A stretch of 64,000 nt of DNA from Apoderus coryli. Its lineage: Eukaryota; Arthropoda; Insecta; Coleoptera; Attelabidae. The DNA lies in contig OU452200.1 in NCBI GenBank assembly GCA_911728435.2, forward strand, positions 2,695,130 to 2,759,129. Reading direction: 5' to 3'. The position numbers and the translations under genes are program-made. Below the pieces are notes generated by a model. That model did no database searches. It was given only the letters and a program-made list of their open reading frames with translations, and was not told the origin of the DNA. Positions 25,701 to 33,559 of this stretch are shown here, in pieces (the first letter of the stretch is position 1; every line of letters begins with the position of its first letter).

Positions 25701-26371
25701 AATATAATTAAATCATAAACAGTGAGTGATATGAATAATACCAAACCAAAAACATGGGACCATATGTTGATAGTTTCGTTTGTCCACCAAAATACACTAC
25801 AACAATCAAACAAAAATAATTTACATTTCAGAAATTAACGGTTTTTATAAATAATTATCCCTTTATCGTCACGATGAAATGAACAAAGTGAATGTAGAAT
25901 CTAAACACATCAAACAAAAACAACATCACATTTAAAAGACATCAATATATTTGCTGAAAATACAAAGTTTATAGAAAAAACTACCGTTAGGAATGTCTCC
26001 ATTTCAATCGAACAGCTATACTTCTTTTGAACACAGTGTTAATTAATTAAATTAAGTATTTTCGATATAGATTCTAACCTTTCTTTACACGTTTCCGTAT
26101 CCAATATACCCCGATAACCTGTGTGAATATAACTGTTATGCTTCATATACTCAGGTGCTTCGTCGAAGGTGTAAAGCCGGTTCACTGATTTTTCATAATA
26201 ACATTTCGAATACGGAGTGTTATTCTTAGCAATATCACAAATCCCAGATCCATTTTTGACCTCATTCTGATTTTTATATATTACAGTATTGTCTTCGGTC
26301 TGACACGATGTTGTTAATGAATTTAAATTCTCCAGAAGAGAGTCTGTGAGGTCGTGGTGGCAACTGCATAT
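13478..26371 (-). CDS. PAQR3: PAQR3-like seven-transmembrane receptor gene, five coding exons, 5' exon not found
   Basis: Split gene of the PAQR (progestin/adipoQ receptor, hemolysin III-related) family. Exons in transcription order are 26371-26079, 25796-25640, 22440-22288, 14697-14509 and 13711-13478; all junctions have GT/AG and phases 2,0,0,0 keep one frame of about 341 codons. Seen: the TNETINIWSH segment, the ALYHTFNC histidine motif, and a C-terminal KIPERF...SHQWWH block, the histidines expected to bind zinc in this family, with several hydrophobic membrane segments between. Family knowledge: PAQR3 proteins are Golgi-membrane proteins that tether Raf in vertebrates; the fly role is not inferred here. 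Best resemblance is PAQR3 rather than adiponectin receptor because of the C-terminal tail and the spacing before TNET. The first exon seen has an in-frame stop just upstream of its acceptor, so the start codon lies in an undetected upstream exon. AATAAA-type signals on the minus strand near 13402-13411 could end the transcript. Confidence 0.88.
13938..14049 (-). repeat. 110-nt foldback whose arms extend hammerhead stem I
   Basis: Outside the ribozyme core the flanks keep pairing: TTACCA/TGGTGA (6 bp), an internal loop, CACACTGCC/GGTAGTGTG (9 bp with one G-U), a small loop, then TGTTGGAAATTTG/CAAATTTCCAACA (13 bp, perfect). The complete unit is therefore one long hairpin with the ribozyme at its tip, like a small mobile hammerhead unit. 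Confidence 0.75.
13970..14017 (-). ncRNA. Type I hammerhead ribozyme in PAQR3 intron
   Basis: On the minus strand, read 5'-3': stem I strand TTACCA, core CTGATGA, stem II GTTG/CAAC with loop TGGAT, GAAA, stem III ACGG/CCGT with loop CGGC (the A of ACGG is the last A of GAAA), then C17, then TGGTGA closing stem I. All fixed core positions (C3 U4 G5 A6 G8 A9 G12 A13 A14, A15.1-U16.1, G10.1-C11.1) are present and the cleavage triplet is GUC. Predicted scission is between 13976 and 13975. Stem I is open-ended, hence type I. It lies in the intron between the last two PAQR3 exons, on the transcribed strand. Activity is inferred from the consensus, not measured. Confidence 0.87.
14509..14697 (-). 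CDS. PAQR3: PAQR3-like exon, middle membrane segments
   Basis: 189-nt phase-0 exon between acceptor TTTTTTTAG and donor GTAAGGAT. It encodes GLQLFYLFTVTVIF..., two hydrophobic segments and YGVLPTIHW...NPIVQ, which corresponds to the GVIPTxHW block of PAQR3. The 7.6-kb intron upstream of it carries the nested Gypsy and LINE elements. Confidence 0.9.
14812..15072 (-). pseudogene. LINE reverse transcriptase N-terminal fragment
   Basis: Encodes MGPDEVAVSLLKACK...PSGLKEAIVFPIFKKGD...NYRPALL, the motif 0-1 region of non-LTR reverse transcriptases. It stops abruptly about 40 bp before the plus-strand LINE. Truncated at both ends. Confidence 0.75.
15110..15419 (+). pseudogene. LINE reverse transcriptase, 5' part, split by Gypsy
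   Basis: Encodes FQSGFRKGRGVMENL and AAVLDLTSAYDNVN, the early RT motifs including the first catalytic Asp (motif A). The N-terminal part has a frameshift near 15225. The frame stops exactly at the Gypsy insertion and resumes at 20721. Confidence 0.85.
15420..15678 (+). repeat. Gypsy left LTR
   Basis: 259 bp, starts TGTAATGTCGC and ends CATAACA. An AATAAA signal lies inside, near its 3' third. Confidence 0.95.
15754..20292 (+). CDS. Gypsy gag-pol polyprotein, single ORF
   Basis: 1,512 codons from ATG (an upstream in-frame GTG at 15739 is less likely). Order: Gag; two CCHC-like zinc knuckles (about residues 247-280, CQICGKNHFGEC and CAKCKQKGHLAKVC); aspartic protease with DSGAS near 369 and ILGRDWL near 436; reverse transcriptase with FLDD near 646; RNase H with TTDAS near 794; integrase with an HHCC zinc domain (HSHHFG...CRSCIQC, 1018-1052) and a DDE core (MDYLGP, SDNGRSF, FAENA, about 1080-1170); a long hydrophilic tail. 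No envelope gene follows. Gag and Pol are fused without a frameshift, as in the mag-like branch of Gypsy elements; that placement is inference. No stop or frameshift is seen. Confidence 0.95.
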   Translation: MATNVLGHFSEFCPGKDDWTIYSEQLLEYFKANKIDEEQRISHLLSLVGTTTYLLIRDLCFPDAPNTKTFQFLDDLLKQYYGKIPIVWRERRKFHEAKQEKMEATTEWYARVCKLAIDCKFGASLKTFLREKFVTGLCAGPVFDRLCEESENSELSNLLEIARKKENVLQTGTGDVNFVRRQQNQRSHHGQSTNQRTERIAKAGTNGKPRFWAGQHSTNGETPRYQSKFQNKMNQDGGRNDRKTNRQCQICGKNHFGECIYSDFKCAKCKQKGHLAKVCKRNTQFNFLEDSINVNTDVAQNLWTVNATVDSNNFNVYRDSSQCFNEILNVNVNNDVCIGNSKYNDGKVTEDDFLVKLNIDKYQIQCQIDSGASVSALTRNIFDKYFSHYNIKQDDIILKSYNNAIFKPEGFINLNVKYKKKQAPIKFYIVNNAGIPILGRDWLSAFDVIFWMVGGVSAAGVAEVLAEEFKEVFSEKIGRYRHAEVTLHLREDATPVFCKPRPIPLAYRALMEKELDRLEENDIITPVETSEWATPLVPVQKEDGSLRLCGDYSVTVNKYLKDMQYPLPRIEEIFAKLHKGGKYSKLDMASAYNQFVLCPKSRDIATVSTLRGLYRVNRLQFGLTVASFIFQRSMEALFKGMDYVICFLDDILVTGTNDEEHIKNLKKVCQILQDAGLTLKIGKCQFFKESVEYLGFKISADGLRKSENKCKAIADAPRPTTIKGVRQFLGVVNYYNKFIPNAASIMRPIYDLLKRENMFQWTEACERAFKQVKNIIASDLVLVHFNPDLPLILTTDASNAGISAVMSHRMKNGDERPIACASRTLMESEEKYPTIQKEALAVIYGCTKFYQYLYGKRFILRTDHRPLVSIFGEHKGILQMYASRLQRWAAFLSSFSYEIQYIKGTDNKIADYLSRFPIKTNFISDELTEKGQYLHFTTKVENWPVDNDEIREFSEKDKEISSIIEYVESGTWPNNLSKNLLPYGHRRKELHVENNILMRGYRLVIPQLLRHGLLQELHSHHFGMVKTKSLARSYMYWPDMDSQIEDMCRSCIQCLENRPNPPKCDLTPWEIPSRPWERVHMDYLGPIEKTMFLVAVDAYSKWMEIYPMKDMTSQLLEEKIKDMFARFGLPKVVVSDNGRSFVADNIQQFFNRNAIRHITSPPGNPSSNGFAENAVKTFKTNIKSRLADPQNKGKSLNMLVSEFLFSYRIMPHCSTKEMPSKLMLGRQLRTRLDVLKENNDDANNKPPLNHQLAQENQVKYYGGRRREFEVGERVMVRDYRTTNTRKWIPAIISKIIGRTVYLCKNREGDTWKRHANQMLKTSEDFQEEITHQRDPGIGNRRSDDVRRLSVPVTADLTCSQGGPAMPTVDAPGGNNEGENNAGRRRSESDVVRPGRQSGNNLSNLLDNKVCKDIDSSNSSNEDIIYTYRDETGKTPGNFSVIDDTAECEKQSDMGSKPGSSKRNDYSRLDITSVSTDTGYNPSRSVNRNHVSKRRTKTPAKFKDYVLDCESDC
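20457..20715 (+). repeat. Gypsy right LTR
   Basis: 259 bp; I found no difference from the left LTR. Preceded by the purine tract GTGGAGGGG. Confidence 0.95.
20721..21880 (+). pseudogene. LINE RT and RNase H, 3' part, split by Gypsy
   Basis: Continues the frame interrupted at 15419: RGLPQG, LADDILIV (catalytic motif), NHALQILKTWLDDHTMSLSP, KYLGIEF, then RNase H-like WVPSHCGIKGNEIADQLA and a C-terminal zinc-finger-like CECGEEETLQHIF. Small deletions after SPL and between RT and RNase H break it. The RNase H places it in an R1/I-type rather than RTE-type group. Confidence 0.82.
22288..22440 (-). CDS. PAQR3: PAQR3-like exon with ALYHTFNC motif
   Basis: 153-nt phase-0 exon between acceptor TTTTTTGCAG and donor GTAAGTAT. 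It encodes LCMALSALYHTFNC followed by a second membrane segment ending ...YYAFWCDT. The His in YHTF is one of the PAQR metal-site histidines. Confidence 0.92.
22555..22605. repeat. Perfect 20-bp hairpin
   Basis: Arms GGAAATTGAACTCGCGTTTT at 22555-22574 and its exact complement at 22586-22605, loop of 11. It lies next to the border of a long inverted repeat in a PAQR3 intron. Confidence 0.9.
22931..24577 (+). mobile_element. P-superfamily element with THAP remnant, copy A
   Basis: Element 22939-24569 (1,631 bp) flanked by the 8-bp duplication GTAAAATG. Ends CATAGAAATCTTATATTATA and its near complement, with inverted similarity for more than 100 bp. An 8-bp duplication, CA...TG ends and THAP coding fit the P superfamily. 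Internally deleted: no catalytic transposase seen. Confidence 0.85.
23484..23829 (+). pseudogene. THAP domain remnant, copy A
   Basis: MRCIVLWCKNESIIPGIKYF (23484-23543) gives the first C2 pair of a C2CH THAP zinc finger; 23638-23829 gives ..STENVCDGNVICSKHFAAEDI, where CSKHF supplies the second Cys/His. The intervening about 95 bp may be an intron (TTCAG|TAAG). Ends at a stop after NESGS. Confidence 0.7.
25640..25796 (-). CDS. PAQR3: PAQR3-like exon with first transmembrane segment
   Basis: 157-nt exon. The split Ser codon (AG+T) is completed here, followed by VFWWTNETINIWSHVFGL and a hydrophobic stretch. Acceptor TTGTTGTAG precedes 25796; donor GGTAAAG gives an exon end at 25640 in phase 0. 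NETxNIWSH is the signature at the first membrane helix of PAQR proteins. Confidence 0.9.
26079..26371 (-). CDS. PAQR3: PAQR3-like, first visible coding exon
   Basis: Cytoplasmic N-terminal region starting ICSCHHDLTD and ending ...ETCKE plus two bases. Acceptor TTTTTTTCAG lies just before position 26371 and donor GTTAGA follows 26079. Length is 293 nt, leaving phase 2. The part RLYTFDEAPEYMKHN...YIHTGYRG matches the pre-membrane segment of PAQR3 proteins. The first 40 or so codons are not recognisable and may be lineage specific. Confidence 0.8.
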
Positions 26372-29300
26372 CTGAAAAAAATCACACTACTTGTTTAACA
26401 AATTTTCTCTTTATTTAAACAACATAAAAAAATGCCATAAAAGCCTGTTTTGTTAATTTTTGCGATCAGCTGGGTTGATGTGACATGATCATCTGCCACA
26501 GCCACACCACCACACATCACTCACCTCTCTTACATTTTGAAGTCAACACTCAATCAAATTTGTAAAATTGACTGAGTGGAAAAAAAAGTGCTAATATGTT
26601 AGTTTTTGTGTATGATATTTCTAACTATATACACATGTATTATATGACCAAACAAAAAAATTTTTATTTTTCTTCTTTATAAAGCAATGAAAATGATTAA
26701 AACTACATTTATTCTTGACTAATGGCGAAGGCGTACATTAAAACTAGCGACTAGCGACAGAAATTACTATAAAGTATATTAATTAACAGCATAAACTCCA
26801 ACACCTCCCAAAACTAACTCTAGGAATCAATATAAAATAATTTTTATTATGTAAAAATTGTGTGTTCTAGCAATGTTGGCCTAACAGCTATGATATTATT
26901 TATGATTATCATAATTATTTAATTTATTGGTCTAAATATTCTCCAAATTTAATAGTATTTGTTTAATAGCTACACTAATTTCTTCAATGTTTCATATAAA
27001 ATTATAGCTTATGGTCTCATTTAATTATATTGGAATTTCTTATGTATATTTGATTGCCTAAACTACAATCGTTGCAATAATTGCTGTTGTCCTGATAGTA
27101 GAATATCTAAATCTCGACACGGGACCGACTCGACACGACACACAAAAAGAAAACACTGCAGCGTAAAAAAAATTCTTGCTTTACAGTAAATTAATATTAT
27201 ACTCTCCTCGTTTCTGTTCTCCTGACTCAAGAATCTTTGTTCTAGGGAAGTTTGCAGGATTCCAGAAATCGTTTAAGTAGCAGGAATTCCAATCAACACG
27301 ATAAATAAATAATATATATACTGCTGCCTGGTTTTAAGTGTTTATTTATTCTTGAATATTATGATCTCCTCATGATGGAGTTATACAAAACAGCGTGGCT
27401 TTGTGACGCAACACAATCAACGACCAATGGCAACACAGAAACCGCAGGTAGAAGTCCTATTAGTCCAAGTACCCCAATAAAGACCTAATATGTACCTAGC
27501 AAAGATTAATTGTGTACATTAATCTTTGGTAGTAGGGAGCTATTTAAAGTTTTCAAAATATTTAATTTTTTTAAATTTCAAAACCTTTCAAAAATACCTA
27601 CTTGGATATACCACATACCTATTATTTTTATTACCGTTGATTTAAGACTCTTCAGTGACGTCACAGTAATAAATTTGCCTCTTAATGGACGAGTCGGTGT
27701 TGTCAGATATGTACAATAAAATTATAACATGTATGGCTGAGAAATTTCATTAGATTGTGTGGAGATTTGACTTTTATTCTAACACTGTATACATTTATTA
27801 TAACATTGCATTTATAAATAAACAATGATAATAATAAACAACTTTTATACAATAATTCATCAGTAGGAGAATGTGTGAAGTTATTAATTAATTTATATCT
27901 ACGACTAGGTATCTTATGAAGTATGATGTTCACGAAATAACTACTTGCTGCGTATTATAGCAAATTATATCTAATCTAAGGTATAAGCATTCTTTATAAG
28001 GACAATGGTATAAGCATTGTCTTTAAAAGCAAATTAAACACGAATACATTTCACTGGTATAAGGTATAGTTATGCAACACTGAATACATTTTCCAAAGTT
28101 TTTGCCTGTCGATTGATGCGATAACCATAAAAACCAATCAATAACAAGACATAATAGAAATTTGTATTTTGCATATTATTGTATTATCGTAAACATAAGA
28201 AAATTGTATAGTTTTCTTACTTACGAATTATATGTGTTATTATTTATTATTAGGTATTTCAAATTCTAATATTTTATAGAGAACTAGGTAGATATTAATA
28301 TAACTACTCTACCTATATTCTGTTTTCCTGATATTATGGAACTTGCATAGGTTGAGGTAAATTTGATCCGGTCCACATCAGTTGTTTTGTTGTTTTTTTT
28401 TGTCTTTAAAGAGCACGGCTTTCGGCTTTACATGGTATTTATATTAACGGGGATTCAAATGAGTTTATTAATAATATCATCTACCTATTTAATTAGCTTA
28501 TAAGAGAAAATACTAACCGTGTTATAGATCTATGACATGGTTGTATTTTTCCCCTTTTTCTTCAATTTTCAGGTCAAATTAGTAATTTGTACTTGTTGAT
28601 TTTTAAATGTATAATCTAATGTAGTGTTCAATGATGTGTATACAGATACAGGGTGTTCTTCCGAGAATAATAATAATAATAATCGCGATAGAATTGGAGA
28701 GTAAAGTAAGAGTAAGTCAGTATCTATTTAGATGTAGATGAAACGTCAAGTTTTATCTTTTTTGAGGTTAGTTTGCTACATTCAAATCTTTCCTAGTCAA
28801 AGCAATCAAATATCAAGACTTACGTAGGTACTTGTATTATTTCACTTTATTTCTTTTTGTTATGGGGTGGTGCGGCATCTTGAGAGGTTAAAATGCCACC
28901 TGTTGAATATCACAGCACTACTGATAATATTAGCACAGCTAACATACATGTGTTTATAGGTTAGGTACCTACATACATTGGATAAAACAGTCCACTTCAA
29001 CGTATCATCAATTTATGATAATTTTCCTAAGCCATTTTAAATATTATAACAGTGATAATTACTATTTCTAATTTATCAGATTAAATGACAACACTAATAA
29101 TGCAAATGGTCATTTCATTGTTTTTAATGACACAAATCTAGGTAGGTACTGAAAATTTAATTTAGTGGTAAAAATATGTTTTTTATTTTGATCAAATTTG
29201 GCTACCCTGTAATAGGTATGGCGTAAATAGGAATATTTAATTACTAGCTAAGCTACGTAGATATTGATTTATCGTATAATATTTTTATGACCACTTATAA

Positions 29301-29960
29301 ATCGAATTTATTAATTTGAATCAAATTTTTATTATTTGTCCATTGTTCAAATAATTTATGCTAATAATTTCAATTTTTAAATAAAAATTTAAAATGGTAA
29401 TAGGTACCTATTAAAAAGTTTTACATTTTCTAATTTGGATATGATTAAAACTATTTATTGACACAATAGGTATCACAGGATTTAGGAAAATTAATACACA
29501 GTGGTTTATTTTTAAATAAAAAACCGTACAACACCGAGATATTTTAAAATAAAAATTATTTTTGAAATCTAATTTGTAAAAAAAAATCTTTTTTACTGTT
29601 TTTTCGTAGGAGACGCCATTTTTGTGCAAAAAGATAAAACAGCGCATTTTTCGCAAAGCTACAACAAACATTCAAAATGCAAAAATACGCGTTAAGATGT
29701 TTAATTTTTTTACGTAAAAATGGCGCCCCCTACGAAAAAAAGGTAACAGAGCTTTTTGTCACAAATTGAACAAGGATTTTAAAAATCATTTTTATTTTGA
29801 AATATCTCAGTGGCGTACCATTTTTTTCTTTAAAACATGAGATCATTACCTATATGCGCGTATAATTAATACTTCTTGAAGATTTAAATAATCAATAAAA
29901 ACAAGAATTTAGTGTCTTCAATAATAATGAGTAGAATTAAGAATTCGTTCACGTAGTCAA
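26372..29960. other. No gene seen; PAQR3 5' region
   Basis: AT-rich DNA that should hold PAQR3 upstream intron or promoter. I could not find the missing first exon. Inverted-like ACGCCATTTTTGTGC / GTAAAAATGGCGCCCCC blocks lie near 29612 and 29718. Confidence 0.4.
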
Positions 29961-30180
29961 TAAATTGTATAATGTCAATGTTAGAAGTATTGCAAACGTA
30001 ACCTTCACTAATTTATGCGTAGCTATACCTTATTATAATAGTAGTTATCTATATGTAGAATTAAATAACGAAGTTTTACGAAATGTTGACTTTGAACTTG
30101 AAACTAATAATACTTTAGTACCTAATTTAGATGGCTATGTTTACTGTTACTACTAAAATTAATTAACATAAATATGTGTC

Positions 30181-30480
30181 ATGAGTGTAGATAATCAAAA
30201 CAAAAAAATAATTAAATTCTACATGTCCCTTTGTGGTTTCTTGAACCTTGGTTCTTTAACTTCTGTGGACGCTAAATAAGCAAATCAGATTTCAAACGAA
30301 GAAAAATCAAATAAAAAAATATTAAGTAACCTTCTAAAATACCCTTTTATGATCATTTTTTTGCACAATTCAACGGACGAACAACGTTTAACAGCTTTGG
30401 CAGTTTTGTCAATTGAACACGAAATTATTAAACAAACATGTCATCAACGAAGAATCGAAGATAGAACACTTCCCAGTTAA
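30181..30480 (+). pseudogene. Possible hAT transposase C-terminal remnant
   Basis: 100 codons with a single in-frame TAA at 30277. The second half, DEQRLTALAVLSIEHEI, resembles the C-terminal dimerisation block of hAT-type transposases (R-L-x-x-LA-x-LSIE). The upstream 63-codon ORF 29965-30156 is not recognised. Moderate certainty only. Confidence 0.45.
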
Positions 30481-31284
30481 TTTAATTTTTTTCTGCATAA
30501 TAAACCCTCATTTGCGTACTCACGTTCCGCCATTGGTCCCCACGATCATTGGCATAGATTTTTGCTGCTATTTATGCTTAGCACCTGTTTAAAACCCCAT
30601 TCTAAAGTTGTGTTATTTAAAATATCCGGTTTTAATAATTTTGGTATCTTCTATCACACTTTCATTCATCATTTATCTCCACACTAGTCCACAAAATATC
30701 CTACTATTTGTATGTCAAGTAGGTATATCTACTATTAGTTGTTGCTGTGTATATTGTTATAAACTTCCTAAAAGAAAGTTTTTACTTGAATACTACTTAT
30801 TTGTATAGATATCTACATAGTTATTAAAGCATATTATACAGGGTGGGCGTTTTTCTTATGAGAACGTCGGATTTAAAATAATAATAATAATAGTTTAAGA
30901 AGGAAACTATACATTAATTTGAGTTACATTCTTAAAAGGCGAGGTCTAGCAAGTTTTACAAGGGTTGCCTTATATATTTCGGGATCTGGCAACTGACAGC
31001 TCTATCGTAAAGTTGGACATTTTTGAGGTTATTGTTGTTGTTGTTTGATATTGGCCTTCACCAGTAGGTATTTAGCCAGTTTCCAGTGGAATTTTTACGG
31101 ACGCTCATTAAAGTGCAGCTGGGCTCCTGCCCATATCCATAATCTACTTCTTGCACAGTGTTTTGCGTTACCAATTTCCTTGATCAGTGCGACTCAAGAG
31201 TTCTTGTTCACTGTTTGGTGATTGCGATTTTCTGAATGTTAGTTAAGACACACATAAAAGAAGAAGATAACCCTCCAACACACA

Positions 31285-32500
31285 CCAGGAGATAATAATA
31301 ATAATCTCTTTATTGTCTAACAGGTATTGCTACCCAATAACAAGACAAAATCTTACATTAACAAAAACAATTGCCTAGCCTTAGCATACAAAAATACCCA
31401 ACTTAGAACTAACTGAAAAATAGAAAAACACAAAAACGGAAATACACGCATCAAAACGAAAGAAAATTGAGAGAATTACAAGAACAATTAATAATAACAA
31501 TAAATAATTAACACATGAACATAATTCATCAAAACAAATACAAATCAGTAGCCCGCAAACATGTCTCTAAACTTTTCTTAAAAGAATCAAGCGATACATT
31601 AAAAAAATCAACGTTTTCATTAATCGGTTGCTGTATTTTCAAGCCCGAAATAGCGGTGCTTTAGATTCCTAATTAGAACGAATCTGTGGCACCCAAAATA
31701 AACTAGCGCTTCTAGAGTGAACCCTAGGGACACGAAACCATAGCTGCTGAAGCAACCGAGGACAATCCAACATATTGTTGATCAACTTAAAAAGAAAGAT
31801 CTGAGACGCGAAGATGCGTCTCTCGGCTAACGCCCGCAATCCGAACCTTGCCAGTAACAGGCCGTGATCACACCCACCAGGAGGAAAATATCCATCAATT
31901 TTAAATGACAAATATTTTAAAAACTTACGTTGGGTACTCTCCAATCTCTGTATATGAACACGGTAGATGGGCGACCAAATGATTGTAGCGAATTCCAAAA
32001 TAGACACAACAAAGGCGAAATAGAGACTTTTTAGGCAGTCCATGTTGTTGAATTCTCTGGTCTGTCTAAAAATAAATCCTAACATTCGCAAAGCATTAGC
32101 AGAAACTTGCTCAATGTGGTAATTGAAAGATAAATCACCATCCAAGTATACAGCAAGATCTTTGATTAAAGCGCAGCGTTCCAAATTTGAATTATCGATG
32201 GTGTAGTTTTGCAAAAACGGATCTTGACGTCTTGTAAATGTCACCGACTTACATTTGTTCAGATTTAGAGGAAGTCTATTTAGATCACACCATTCTGAGA
32301 GCCGACACAGATTTGTTTGAAGCTGTGCGCAATCGTTCTCACAAACAACAGTGCGATACAATTTAAAATCATCCGCAAACAACAAATAATTGCTATTGAA
32401 ACCAGAGTTAATATCGTTTACGAATATTGTAAAGAGAAGAGGAGCCAACGTACTGCCCTGCGGAGATAGAGGGATCTGTAACAAAGGGTCACTGTAATTA
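31285..32500 (-). pseudogene. LINE reverse transcriptase, 5'-truncated, 3' end with ATT tail
   Basis: Jockey-like RT from PQGSTLAPLLFTIFVNDI and LLFADDFKLY (catalytic motif) through the thumb (LPLNLNKCKSVTF, SFNYHIEQVSANALRMLGFI). One open frame at 31669-32490, then a 3' UTR ending AGACAATAAAGAG and an (ATT)n tail at 31292. Truncated upstream of motif B, as typical after incomplete reverse transcription. Confidence 0.88.
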
Positions 32501-32502
32501 CA

Positions 32503-32803
32503 AGAGAATATCATTCTGGCGCAGAAAACCAACTAACAATTTAAGCGTCTCGTACTTCAAATCTCTAAGCAATGATTGCACCGACATAGGCGATGAAACC
32601 CCGGACTTTAAAAGTTCGGAGTATAGATTGTTATTATTGTTTGAACAATCAAACAGAATATGTGAAAGGCTACCCAATTGGCCGCACTGGCATAGGGGAC
32701 TGTCAAGGACCTTAATCTTGTGAAGATGTTCTGGATATAAACAATGACCACTACGCATCCGAATAATGGTGGTAAGATGTCGTCTAGCTATGAAATTAAC
32801 CAC
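32503..32803 (-). pseudogene. LINE ORF2 C-terminal zinc-finger fragment
   Basis: RHLTTIIRMRSGHCLYPEHLH...CQCGQLGSLSHILFDC: the post-RNase H C2HC finger of R1/I-type LINEs. Followed immediately by the different LINE at 32500, so this piece was hit or joined. Confidence 0.75.
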
Positions 32804-33055
32804 TTTGAGAAAAAGGTTTAATAAATCACGGTTTTGAAAATATTTTCATAAAATTAAAAAAAAAAAAACAAAAAAATCAAAATCATTAAAAATGTTATTT
32901 TTGATATACCCTGTATAGTAATCGTAAATTTGGTATTTGAAATTGTAGTTTCGACACAAGCAGACGTTTTTATACAGAATGAGTTTTTCTTCTAAATCGA
33001 CAAATAAAAAAGTTTTTCCTCTTCCAAACTCTATCCGTGGACACATTGTATAGGC
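32786..33055. repeat. Dispersed repeat, copy 1
   Basis: About 270 bp closely matching 36586-36881 in direct orientation; shares CTATGAAATTAACCACTTTG at the start and ACCCTGTATAG inside. Its left edge overlaps the LINE fragment start. Confidence 0.8.
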
Positions 33056-33098
33056 CCTGAAGAAGTTCACGTACAGTGAACGAAACGTTGGCTGAAAT
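33053..33098 (+). ncRNA. Conserved hairpin with CGAAACGTTGG motif
   Basis: CTGAAGA-A-GTTCAC-GTACA-GTGAAC-GAAACGTTGGCT. The stem is perfect. It shares the frame CTGANGA-N-stem-CGAAACGTTGGCT with the 52-kb foldback though the stem bases differ. Related to but not matching the hammerhead core. Confidence 0.5.
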
Positions 33099-33559
33099 TT
33101 AGAGGGTTTTATTTACTTGTCCAATACCGACAATTCCTGTTATCCGTTAAATTTCTTGGACACAATTCGCATGATATTGCCAAATGAGTAAATTGACTAT
33201 TTCTATCATTTTTAGTCAAAGGCATGGTAGAAATTACATGGGACCCACACAACTTTTTTCTGCCGTTAAAATTTCAAATATATTTGATTATTACAATTCT
33301 TAATGCTAAGTAAGTCAAAAACCACACCCGAATTCTTTGCAGTAGAGGAAAATGTCAAAAGAACTCCGTTCAAATTTATAGAAAGAAGAATTAAATCAGA
33401 ATTAATAACGAAAGTAAAGATTAATCTACACAATAGATAGTCAGCGTATATGGGAAATAAAACAAAAATTGAAACTGTCTCGACACGAGCTACATCTATT
33501 AGAAAAACATGCAACCATGGACATTGTAGATGGCGTTATATGTATTGTGTTGAAATAAA

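Noticed and set aside
13478..26371. Adiponectin receptor (AdipoR) identity
   Set aside because: The N-terminal block before TNETINIWSH and the tail after SHQWWH fit PAQR3 better.
33053..33098. CTGAAGA hairpin as a true hammerhead
   Set aside because: One extra base breaks the G10.1-C11.1 position and no stem III/U16.1-H17 can be found; kept only as a related motif.
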